Positions 1-7,630 of a stretch of 32,505 nucleotides of DNA are shown one piece after another. The notes under the pieces are model-generated. The model had not been told where the DNA came from. It saw nothing but the letters and a program-made list of their open reading frames with translations, and made no database searches. The DNA comes from an uncultured Clostridia bacterium (GTDB lineage Bacteria; Bacillota; Clostridia; Christensenellales; UBA1242): the NCBI GenBank assembly GCA_947632645.1, contig CANRQB010000010.1, forward strand, positions 1 through 32,505, given 5' to 3'. Positions within the stretch are counted from its first letter, which is position 1, and each line of letters begins with the position of its first letter. The translations under genes were made by a program, and so were the position numbers.

Positions 1-36
1 GGGGGGGGTATGCGCTATTGACATAACATTATTCAT
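1..36 (-). CDS. 5' end of a truncated CDS running off the left edge (MNNVMSIAHTPP...)
   Basis: Minus-strand ATG at 34-36, preceded by a strong GGAGGAGG RBS (42-49). Only about 12 codons are visible, and the edge is a G8 homopolymer. Confidence 0.4.
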   Translation of the reverse strand, partial: MNNVMSIAHTPP

Positions 37-149
37 AAACTCCTCCTCCATGTTACAAAAAATATTTTAACAAACACAAAATTTAAAGTCAACAAAAATA
101 TGTATTATTTTACAAATTTTTACAATTTAATAAAGAAAAAAGCATAACA

Positions 150-719
150 CTAAATGTGTAATGCTTCTGCCTTTTTTTGTAAAGATGCAATTGCTTTGCT
201 TAAATTTGTGTGCCCGTAGTGCTTTGCCAAATCGCTTGGCACATCCACCACCAAGATAGATGCAAGGTTGGCGCAATCAAATTCGTAAACAAAGCCATGA
301 CGGGTTGATGTGGTGATTAGGTGATTGTACAGTTGAGTATCATCAGCCATAAACTCATTACCCTTAACATCAAAATTAAATTCGAATTGATTTTTGCCTG
401 TATCTAATTTAATTGTAAAATTAAATATTTGCCTTTTAAGTTGTTTTTCTGACTTAGGGCCTTTAACAACTGTGTCACATTGCAATTGCAACATGGTTTT
501 TGCTGCACGCGCCAACACCGGATTGTTGTGATGATCGAATAAGATTATCGCTTGGGATAACTCTTCTAATTTTACACCTAAAATGCATCCAATTTTAGGA
601 GTGTTTAACTTAGGCTTATTGCCTTCTTCGTGCTTGTTAAAACCGACACGATCTACCTTGTAGTTGTTTGTTTTTAAATTGTTTGTATAAGTTCTGCTAA
701 CACAGTTGTTTAATAACAT
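150..719 (-). CDS. hypothetical protein, 189 aa
   Basis: Complete ORF with an AAAGGAG RBS upstream of the ATG. No family recognised. Confidence 0.75.
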   Translation of the reverse strand: MLLNNCVSRTYTNNLKTNNYKVDRVGFNKHEEGNKPKLNTPKIGCILGVKLEELSQAIILFDHHNNPVLARAAKTMLQLQCDTVVKGPKSEKQLKRQIFNFTIKLDTGKNQFEFNFDVKGNEFMADDTQLYNHLITTSTRHGFVYEFDCANLASILVVDVPSDLAKHYGHTNLSKAIASLQKKAEALHI

Positions 720-820
720 ATATGCTCCTTTTAATTAATTGCATTTTACCACTAGTTTTTAAACTTGTCAATAGCAAAATGAAAAAAATTTTAAAAAAAT
801 TTAAACTTTTTCGACAGGCG

Positions 821-868
821 CAAACTGCACTTTTGCTAAATTAATTTGGCAAGCAAATTAATTGTAAG
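821..868 (+). repeat. AT-hairpin repeat module, copy 1 (CAAACTGCACTTTTGCTAAATTAATTTGGCAAGCAAATTAATTGTAAG)
   Basis: Inverted repeat AATTAATTTG-GCAAG-CAAATTAATT. Near-identical copies at 1141 and, inverted, at 9911-9954. A truncated copy lies at 1296. Confidence 0.85.
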
Positions 869-973
869 CATGTCGCAACAACCCTTTATTAATCGTTTTG
901 CATACGCAAAACTTCATTTTTAGGGATGTTGTTCCTTTCCCCAAAAAAAATTACGATTTTTTGGGGGCCCCAA
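868..973 (+). repeat. structured intergenic element S1, copy 1 (P1 stem enclosing P2 hairpin, then P3 hairpin)
   Basis: P1 CAACAACCC (876-884)/GGGATGTTG (923-931). P2 GTTTTGC-ATAC-GCAAAAC (895-912). P3 CCCCAAAAAA (939-948)/TTTTTTGGGG (957-966). Homologous to 1006-1105 and to the inverted copy at 11150-11250. Confidence 0.8.
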
Positions 974-1005
974 ATTTTTGCGCCCTTACTATTAAGGGAC
1001 ACCTC

Positions 1006-1105
1006 GTCGCAATTCGTGTTTTTAATCATTTGCTCGTAAACTCGCAAATTTCATCTTTCACACGATTGTTCCTCTCCCCACAAAAAACTGCTTTTTGTGG
1101 GGGCC
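1006..1105 (+). repeat. structured intergenic element S1, copy 2
   Basis: P1 CAATtCGTGT (1010-1019)/ACACGATTG (1060-1068). P2 ATTTGC (1028-1033)/GCAAAT (1044-1049). P3 CCCCACAAAAA (1076-1086)/TTTTTGTGGGG (1092-1102). Confidence 0.8.
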
Positions 1106-1140
1106 CTAAAAATTCCCTTAATAAATCCTTTCCTTCGTCA

Positions 1141-1290
1141 CAAACTGCACATTTGCTAAATTAATTTAACAAGTAAATTAATTGTAAGCCAATGTTTGTT
1201 TGTTCCTCTCACACTTCGAAAATTAAAAATTTTCTTGTGTGTTTTAAGGGGAACTGCAGCGGGAAAATTTTTTTTAATAGTGCTTTCCTT
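1141..1290 (+). repeat. composite repeat: AT-hairpin module, middle hairpin, and GGGAACTGCAGCGGGAAAATTTT...TGCTTTCCT end
   Basis: Starts CAAACTGCACATTTGCTAAATTAATTTAACAAGTAAATTAATTGTAAGC. Contains the hairpin CACACTTCGAAAATT-AAA-AATTTTCTTGTGTG. Both ends match the inverted element at about 9768-9954. Confidence 0.75.
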
Positions 1291-1355
1291 TGTTACAAAC
1301 TGCGCTTTTGCTAAATTATTTTGGCAAAGCTTTCCTCTTTTCATTCTAAAAATAT

Positions 1356-1434
1356 GGGGGCTTGCAACAGGCAACTGCCTATTTGGCGGCAATAAATTGC
1401 CGCCAGTGCAAACTGCGTTTGCACGCAAGCCCCC
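1356..1434. repeat. cloverleaf-like inverted-repeat element, copy 1 (outer stem plus three hairpins)
   Basis: Outer stem GGGGGCTTGC (1356-1365)/GCAAGCCCCC (1425-1434). Arms: AGGC..GCCT (1369-1380), GGCGGCAAT..ATTGCCGCC (1385-1404), GTGCAAAC-TGC-GTTTGCAC (1406-1424). Confidence 0.85.
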
Positions 1435-1561
1435 GCCCGCGCAATATCTATAATTATAATAATGGTTATATATAAAATAACGCAATAAAAAGTGATTACT
1501 TTAAATGCTATAAATGATTGTTTTAATAACTAAAATAAGGTTAAAATAAAAAAATAAGGGG

Positions 1562-2083
1562 CTAACCCTTATCCTTATCGTCATCATCGTCTAATAAATC
1601 GCTAACCGATGGCCCGTCGTTAGATTTATCCGGATTACCAAAATCGTCATAGTCAAACTTTTTATCCAACGCACCAGTAATCAGCAGCGTTTTTAACTCG
1701 TCACTTAAACCATCAACCTCGTTTAAAAGCTTGTTTTTACTTTTTTGCGGCGGCCTAGATTGTTGTGGCATAAAATCATCATCAAAGAAAGGTGGACGCG
1801 GCGGCATAAATGGCTGCGGATTGTTGCGCGGGCGCCTGTTTTTTAGATAATCTTTAAATTCGTCCTCATCTATTTTGGGGCTTGGCACCTCTTTTTCGAT
1901 AACGGGTGCCGGCTCGGCTGGCTTTTCCTCTGTTGGCTTTAACGATTCATCATCGGGCACATAATCTGTGGTTGGTGGCGGTGTCTTCTTTTTTTTCTTT
2001 AAGTGTTTTGGCAAAATTAAAATCAATGCCACAACTGGCAACGCGCACACTATTATTAAGATTATAATCTCCAATTTAGACAT
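1562..2083 (-). CDS. hypothetical membrane-anchored protein with an N-terminal TM helix and a proline/acidic-rich tail
   Basis: 173-aa ORF. The N-terminus (LEIIILIIVCALPVVALILIL) is hydrophobic, the tail is rich in P/D/E. Ends with a TAG stop. Confidence 0.7.
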   Translation of the reverse strand: MSKLEIIILIIVCALPVVALILILPKHLKKKKKTPPPTTDYVPDDESLKPTEEKPAEPAPVIEKEVPSPKIDEDEFKDYLKNRRPRNNPQPFMPPRPPFFDDDFMPQQSRPPQKSKNKLLNEVDGLSDELKTLLITGALDKKFDYDDFGNPDKSNDGPSVSDLLDDDDDKDKG

Positions 2084-2095
2084 ATCGCCCTTTAA

Positions 2096-2524
2096 TTATT
2101 TATACCCTTTTGCTTTAAGTTCTTGCACAACTTTAAAACTATTTAATTCTTCTATTTTTGTGTTGTATCTTCTGCTTATGTCTTGCAACCTTTCATCAAA
2201 TGAAACATATTCCCCAGTATAATCAATATGCATATCTGCCAAATTTAATAAATCCAAATACTCACTTTGATATGGCGAGTTTGCAACCCCGTGATAGTAC
2301 ACTTCTTGCCAAAATTTATATCCTTGTTCTTTTAGAAAAAGCCCACCAACAACTTCATGCTTTTCATAGTCCTTTTCTTCCAGAAACGCGTAGCCAATAT
2401 CGTGCAATAAGCCAAGGGTGTACAATTCGTTACACTGCGATTTTGTATATCCCCGCTCTTCACCATATTTTTGCATAAGTTCCGCCACAGCGAAAATGTG
2501 CTTTTTTCTATACTCCGCTATCAT
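2096..2524 (-). CDS. HD-domain phosphohydrolase-like protein
   Basis: 142 aa with the HD signature LGLLHDIGY and a downstream conserved LADMHID. Confidence 0.75.
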   Translation of the reverse strand: MIAEYRKKHIFAVAELMQKYGEERGYTKSQCNELYTLGLLHDIGYAFLEEKDYEKHEVVGGLFLKEQGYKFWQEVYYHGVANSPYQSEYLDLLNLADMHIDYTGEYVSFDERLQDISRRYNTKIEELNSFKVVQELKAKGYK

Positions 2525-2569
2525 ACAACCCCTTAAAATTTTTTAACCTTTTCTCTACGTTTACTTTCA

Positions 2570-2644
2570 AACAAACTTCTTGATATTGCATTCAAACCTT
2601 TCCTCGCCTGAAACTTCTTACGAGGAGCCACAAAGTGCAGTTTG
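2570..2644. repeat. 5' module of structured element S2 lacking the hairpin
   Basis: TCGCCTGAAACTTCTTACGAGGAGCCACAAAGTGCAGTTTG matches the upstream flanks of the S2 copies ending at 2724 and 2930. Confidence 0.65.
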
Positions 2645-2689
2645 TCCTTTTTTACTCACCTGCCTTACATACAAAATATTTACCTACCT

Positions 2690-2850
2690 GAGATAACTTA
2701 CGATGAGTACTTAAGTGCAGTTTGATTAAACCATGTTAGCCATTGGGATAAAATATTTTGCATATATGCGCCTTGCGAAGCACTAAGCATATATGTAAAA
2801 TATTTTAGCCCACCAGTAACTAGTTTAACTAGCCAATGCTTCTTGCCTTA
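2690..2850. repeat. structured element S2, copy A (long hairpin)
   Basis: Stem 2745-2769/2787-2811, 24 of 25 pairs with one G:U. 17-nt loop GCCTTGCGAAGCACTAA. Outer stem TTAAAC (2726-2731)/GTTTAA (2823-2828). Confidence 0.85.
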
Positions 2851-2884
2851 CTTTTAAACTCGCTTCTTGTATCAACTTTCAAAA

Positions 2885-3050
2885 TTTCCCCACTTGGAAC
2901 AACATACGAGGAGCCACAAAGTGCAGTTTGATTGGGTTATTGTGCCATTGGGTGTAAAGGGTATTGTGGATACACGCCTTGCAACGCACTAAGTGTAGAC
3001 GCAATATCCTTTATGCCCACCTAAACAAATCCCAACTAGCCAACGCTTTT
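2885..3050. repeat. structured element S2, copy B (long hairpin)
   Basis: Stem 2949-2975/2993-3019, 25 of 27 pairs including four G:U. 17-nt loop GCCTTGCAACGCACTAA. Outer stem TTGGG (2932-2936)/CCCAA (3031-3035). Confidence 0.85.
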
Positions 3051-4086
3051 AGAAAGGACGCCCTGGGCGGCCACCTCTATCCCCATCGTCTTTAGGTTTT
3101 TTGTCGTCGTCTTTTTTGCCAATGCTGTTGCGCATGTTAGTGTCTGCCAACATATTTTGAAGTTTGTAGTAATCTAGCGCGCCAAATTTGCCATTTTTCA
3201 TAGCAGTGGCCATTGCTTTGTTAACTTCCGCCTCAGATGCGTACACAAGCGCCTGCATCTCTTGGGTTTTTGCCTTCATTTCTTGCTCTAATGCCACGGC
3301 TTGCGATTTGCGCTCTTCTGCGGCGGCTTGGCTAATTTTCTTTTTGGCTTCTGCCTCTTCTATCTTAAGTTTTGCGCCAATATTGTTGCCAACATCCACA
3401 TCGGCAATATCGATAGACAAAATTTCGTATGCGGTTTGCCTATCCAAATTGTCTTCCAAAATTGTGCGCGAAATTATCGATGGGTTTGCCATAATATCCT
3501 TGTGGCTTTCTGCCTTACCAACTGCGGTTACAATACCTTCGCCCACACGGGCAAGGATTGTGTCCGCATCGGCAGTACCAATTTGCCTATCCAACCTAGC
3601 GCGCACGGTAACCTGCGCAATAACCTTAACTTGAATACCATTTTTGCAAAGTGCCTCCACCCAGTTGGTGCGGATGATTTTTGGGGTAACGCTGGTTTTA
3701 ACCGCCTCCACGACATCACGCCCAGCAAGGTCGATTGCCTTAGCTTGCTCGATGGTAAGTTGCATTTTAGCGCTGTGTGCGGCAATAAGTGCATCCACCA
3801 CCTTATCCACATTTCCGCCTGCCATAAGGTGGGTTTCCAACTCGGAAATAGGAACTTTTAAGCCCGCTTTTTGCGAAACGATATACATGTTTACAATTTT
3901 TTTATAGTCAATTTTTCTAAGCTTCATACCAATAAGGCGGAACATAGACACATGTGCACCCGATGCAAGCGCCCTAAACCAAATGTTCACTGGCACAATA
4001 ATAAGCAGGCCGGTTATAAACACAGCCACGCACACCAGCACAATAAGCCATATTGCCCAAATTGGGATAGCAAGTAACATACTCAT
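3049..4086 (-). CDS. floA: flotillin-like protein FloA
   Basis: 345 aa. N-terminal membrane hairpin followed by LIIVPVNIWFRALASGAHVSMFRLIGMKLRK and a long SPFH/coiled-coil region typical of FloA (YqfA). The adjacent NfeD gene supports the call. Confidence 0.93.
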   Translation of the reverse strand: MSMLLAIPIWAIWLIVLVCVAVFITGLLIIVPVNIWFRALASGAHVSMFRLIGMKLRKIDYKKIVNMYIVSQKAGLKVPISELETHLMAGGNVDKVVDALIAAHSAKMQLTIEQAKAIDLAGRDVVEAVKTSVTPKIIRTNWVEALCKNGIQVKVIAQVTVRARLDRQIGTADADTILARVGEGIVTAVGKAESHKDIMANPSIISRTILEDNLDRQTAYEILSIDIADVDVGNNIGAKLKIEEAEAKKKISQAAAEERKSQAVALEQEMKAKTQEMQALVYASEAEVNKAMATAMKNGKFGALDYYKLQNMLADTNMRNSIGKKDDDKKPKDDGDRGGRPGRPF

Positions 4087-4095
4087 AAACTCCTC

Positions 4096-4611
4096 CTACT
4101 CAAACCACTTTCTTACAAAAATGGTGTTATCTTTAATTTGCACCACTTTTATGTGCGCACCATTTTCTATATAACTTTTAACACTAACCACATCGTAAAT
4201 TTTGCCATGAATTTTTGCCTTTCCGCCAAGGTTTAGCACGCCAACTGCCCTGCCAGATTGACCAACCAGTTTGCGCAATTCCTTACTGGTTTTATCATAG
4301 TCCTTATCCAGGGTTGAATGGGTTTCAAACAAACCTGTGCGGCCAAGCGCACCATATCTTGCGCTGTGAATCATAATTGCAACACACACCACAAAAAAGG
4401 CAATAACAACTAAAATAAGGTAGATTGATTGCAACAAGTTTAGCCCTTGAACAATGCGCACAACTATGCCAGCAATAATTGTAAGCGAACCAGTTATGCC
4501 AAAAAAGCCAAAGCCCGGCACAAAAAGTTCAATAAGCACCAAAACCAGCCCCACGCCAAACAACAAGGCAGGTATCCAGCTCATTTGGGTAAAGATTTCT
4601 AAAAATTCCAT
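4096..4611 (-). CDS. NfeD-family membrane protein
   Basis: Multi-TM region and C-terminal OB-fold-like segment (GQSGRAVGVLNLGGKAKIHGKIYDVVSVKSYIENGAHIKVVQI). Internal Met (MEFLEIFTQ) preferred, with an upstream GGAGG-like RBS. Confidence 0.88.
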   Translation of the reverse strand: MEFLEIFTQMSWIPALLFGVGLVLVLIELFVPGFGFFGITGSLTIIAGIVVRIVQGLNLLQSIYLILVVIAFFVVCVAIMIHSARYGALGRTGLFETHSTLDKDYDKTSKELRKLVGQSGRAVGVLNLGGKAKIHGKIYDVVSVKSYIENGAHIKVVQIKDNTIFVRKWFE

Positions 4612-4819
4612 ACCTCTCCTCCTAGTTAAATTATACAATAAATGACAAAAATGGTCAATAGTTTTTTTAAAAATTATTTAAATTATTTTAATAAATAAAA
4701 TGGCCCCGCCTGCACAGGTTAAACTTGCAATAAATGTTCACTACTAGTTTTGCTGTTTTGGGGCGTTTTTATTTGACTATTTTAATAAAAAATGATAAAA
4801 TAATTTGAAGAGGTTGGAT

Positions 4820-5251
4820 ATGTTTTGTAAAAATTGTGGGGCAGAAAATGTTAACAACAGCAAATTTTGCCTAAATTGCGGTGCGAAATTAGATGACTAC
4901 ACTGCGCCTAAAAAAGATTTAGTTATGCCAGACGAAATAGATAATCAACAAAAAAATGCAAAAACGCAAAAGATATGCAAAATTTTATACATTTTGGCCG
5001 TTTGTTCGCTGTTATTAAGCGGAATTTTTGTGTTTTGCTCGCTATTTGCGCTTACTATTCCGTTTATAGTGATTAGTACAGTTTTTATTGTTGCAACAAT
5101 TGGCTTAGGTATAGCATATCAATCAGTAAAATTTCATCAAGCAATCAAAAATAGATTGCTCAAACAGAACATAGAAGGACAAACCACAAAGCAAAAGCTA
5201 CCAACGCAGACCCTTCCACCGCAAGACGACCAAATAAATTATAAAAAATAG
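4820..5251 (+). CDS. zinc-ribbon domain membrane protein
   Basis: N-terminal MFCKNCGAENVNNSKFCLNCGAKL zinc ribbon and two hydrophobic segments. ATG at 4820 with a GAAGAGG RBS. Ends with a TAG stop. Confidence 0.8.
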   Translation: MFCKNCGAENVNNSKFCLNCGAKLDDYTAPKKDLVMPDEIDNQQKNAKTQKICKILYILAVCSLLLSGIFVFCSLFALTIPFIVISTVFIVATIGLGIAYQSVKFHQAIKNRLLKQNIEGQTTKQKLPTQTLPPQDDQINYKK

Positions 5252-5270
5252 CAGGCCGACGCCTGTTTTT

Positions 5271-6095
5271 TTAATATTTGCTTCTAAAATAGTAAAAGAA
5301 ATATTGTTGAGCGTAGCCACTAAGTTTGCCATAGCGCGCACTTAGTTGTTTGGTTATTTTTTTACGATTGGTTTCTTTTATGCCGGTTAGCGCATTATAC
5401 ACCTTGTTTATCCATGTATCTACAGGAAAAACCGATTTTACCCCGTAACCAAAAAGCAACACACAATTTGCAACCTTTTCTCCCACACCTTTTAGGCTTA
5501 GTAAAAATTTAAACTTTTCTTCGTTTGGCATTTGTTTTAGATTTATCAAATCTTTATCGGTTAGGCGTTGCACGGTTTCATACATCTGGCTTGCTCTATA
5601 CCCCAACCCCGCATGGGTATAATCTTTTATAGTGGCGCGCTTTAATTGACTTAGTGTGGGAAAGGCATAATATTCGCCCATGTTTGTGCCAAAGTGAGAG
5701 CAAAGATATTCGATAGATTTTTTTATGCGCCCTATATTGTTGTTGGCGGATATAATAAAACTTATAAGCATTTCATATCCATCGTTATTTAAAATATGAA
5801 TACCGCTACCAAACTTAACCGCCTCGTTTAAAAGCACATCCCCCTTTAAATTAGCTATAATTTGGGCATAATTTGTGTCTAAATCAAAAAAATTATAAAA
5901 GTATTCCACGTCTGGTGTGTTTATTGTAATCTTATTTTTCTCCACATTTATTTTGGCTTGTTTATCTAAACTATGCACAACAATTGTATGCCCCAGGGAG
6001 TATCTAAAAATTTGCCCACACTCTAGCGTTTGGACTACATCAAAATTGATTGGGTTGTGTATTATAATTTTATCTTTTTGCTTTTCTATTTTCAT
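5271..6095 (-). CDS. OGG1/AlkA-type DNA glycosylase (8-oxoguanine glycosylase/lyase-like)
   Basis: HhH-GPD motif LSLKGVGEKVANCVLLFGYGVKSVFPVDTWINKVY. N-terminal ECGQIFRY is typical of the OGG family. Confidence 0.88.
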   Translation of the reverse strand: MKIEKQKDKIIIHNPINFDVVQTLECGQIFRYSLGHTIVVHSLDKQAKINVEKNKITINTPDVEYFYNFFDLDTNYAQIIANLKGDVLLNEAVKFGSGIHILNNDGYEMLISFIISANNNIGRIKKSIEYLCSHFGTNMGEYYAFPTLSQLKRATIKDYTHAGLGYRASQMYETVQRLTDKDLINLKQMPNEEKFKFLLSLKGVGEKVANCVLLFGYGVKSVFPVDTWINKVYNALTGIKETNRKKITKQLSARYGKLSGYAQQYFFYYFRSKY

Positions 6096-6673
6096 AACTC
6101 TATCTTGTACACCTTAACTGTGCCATACTTGCGTTTTGTTACAGTGTAATTTTTATTTCTATAATTTACAATGATTGGCTTTTTGCTCGGCTCGTCCACA
6201 CCAAAAATTTGTTTTAGGTTAACATCGCCTTCGTTTAAGGTTTCTAACACAATTACGCCATTTTCGTTTAGCATATTATTAGACAAAATATAGTGTATTG
6301 CCTTTACTCCGCAATCGCTTAAATAAGGAGGATCTAACAATATCGCATCGTATTTTGATTTGCCGGTTAAAAATTGCAAATAATCCGCATTTGTAACCTT
6401 AAATTCCCCTTCTATGCCAGTTAAATTGGCATTTATAAGCTTTATCGCCTCGCTGTTATTATCCACAAAATCCACAAAAGCGGCGCCGCGGCTTAAAGCC
6501 TCCACACCAAAAGCACCTGTGCCAGAAAATAGATCTAGCACGTGCGCACCATAGATTTTAGTTTGCAACATATCAAAAATTGCCTCTTTAACCTTATCTA
6601 GCGTGGGTTTTGTAGAGGTTAGGTTAAATTCCTTAAGCTTTTTTCCGCGATATTTTCCGCCGACAACTCTCAT
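6092..6673 (-). CDS. rsmD: 16S rRNA (guanine(966)-N(2))-methyltransferase RsmD
   Basis: Starts MRVVGGKYRGKKL. SAM motif VLDLFSGTGAFGVEALSRGA and the catalytic motif LLDPPY. Confidence 0.93.
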   Translation of the reverse strand: MRVVGGKYRGKKLKEFNLTSTKPTLDKVKEAIFDMLQTKIYGAHVLDLFSGTGAFGVEALSRGAAFVDFVDNNSEAIKLINANLTGIEGEFKVTNADYLQFLTGKSKYDAILLDPPYLSDCGVKAIHYILSNNMLNENGVIVLETLNEGDVNLKQIFGVDEPSKKPIIVNYRNKNYTVTKRKYGTVKVYKIEL

Positions 6674-6709
6674 GATAATATTATAGCACAATAAGCCAAC
6701 TTAAGCAAC

Positions 6710-6734
6710 AAAAAAGAGGCATAACGCCCCTTTA
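6710..6734 (-). terminator. possible Rho-independent terminator of the Cys/Gly-rich gene
   Basis: On the minus strand AAAGGGGCGTTATGCCTCTTTTTT forms an imperfect hairpin followed by T's. Confidence 0.5.
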
Positions 6735-6753
6735 AATTAAACCACTTTTAAAA

Positions 6754-6954
6754 TTAGCAACCTTGATTTCTGTTGCCGCAGCCACAGCCGCACAATAATA
6801 ATAAGATTATTATTAAGAAGCATGGGTCCATTTTGCAACCACAGTTGGATAATAATAAAATTAAGATTATAAGCCAAGTGTAGTCACATCCGCAGCCACC
6901 GCCACAATTGCTGTTTTCACAGCACTCGTTGCCATTAAAGAATTTGTTGAACAT
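6754..6954 (-). CDS. small cysteine/glycine-rich hydrophobic protein (66 aa)
   Basis: MFNKFFNGNECCENSNCGGGCGCDYTWLIILILLLSNCGCKMDPCFLIIILLLLCGCGCGNRNQGC. GGAGGAA RBS upstream of the ATG. Confidence 0.75.
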   Translation of the reverse strand: MFNKFFNGNECCENSNCGGGCGCDYTWLIILILLLSNCGCKMDPCFLIIILLLLCGCGCGNRNQGC

Positions 6955-7101
6955 TTTTCCTCCTAATGTGTATTAAATTCTATATGTATTTACAAAATTA
7001 ATCTTTGGTACCGTAAATTTCTTTTGTATACTACATATTACGCAGAAACGAAAAAAATGTTACAACACAGTTGCATAAAATAATATTTAAAAATTACAAA
7101 A

Positions 7102-7371
7102 CTAAACTAGTTGATATTTTTTAAAATAAGTTTGATATTCGTTGGTGTAGTCGGTTGCTTGCTCGCTATACACATCAACAGCTTTGCAATTAAATGGAGT
7201 TATTTCCATTTGAAAACTGAATTGTTCGCTATCCTCTATATTAATAAAGCGGATACCCTCCCCACCTATAACAACTTTTGCAATGCAAGGGGTGTGAAGT
7301 TTGTTAAGTAATGTTTTGGCAAAATGGATTAATTCTGCCTCTGGTATATTATTAGATGATATTTTAATCAT
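7102..7371 (-). CDS. hypothetical protein, 89 aa
   Basis: Complete ORF with AAGGAAT upstream. No family recognised. Confidence 0.6.
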   Translation of the reverse strand: MIKISSNNIPEAELIHFAKTLLNKLHTPCIAKVVIGGEGIRFINIEDSEQFSFQMEITPFNCKAVDVYSEQATDYTNEYQTYFKKYQLV

Positions 7372-7630
7372 ATTATTCCTTATTATTTTGGTTTTATAAC
7401 CATAGATAAATTTAAACTTTGCACTTAAAATTTAATGTTTAAACAAACCTAGCTTATACCCTATAGCGGTATACCAAAAAATTAAAGCCAGATATTAAAT
7501 TGTTATATATGCAAAGGTTTAACCTTTAATTATCTAAAACTATATTAGCATAAAAAAATTTTTAGGTCAAGCAAAAAACGCGATTTTTTGAAAAAATTTA
7601 AAAAATTTAACCAAAATTTAATAAAAAAGC

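Noticed and set aside
898-1485. ORF-track entries 898-1164, 1156-1485 and 1196-1453
   Set aside because: They cover the structured repeat block on both strands, lack RBS and family similarity, and are explained by hairpin repeats.
3188-3861. Antisense ORFs inside floA, secA, dnaX, hflX, addAB and similar genes
   Set aside because: They lie opposite confidently identified conserved genes, with no RBS or family signatures.
4702-4770. Third cloverleaf candidate (GCCCC...GGGGC with inner CCTGCACAGG and AAACT/AGTTT)
   Set aside because: The outer stem is only 5 bp and the inner arms are weak. It could equally be a terminator-like structure between divergent genes.
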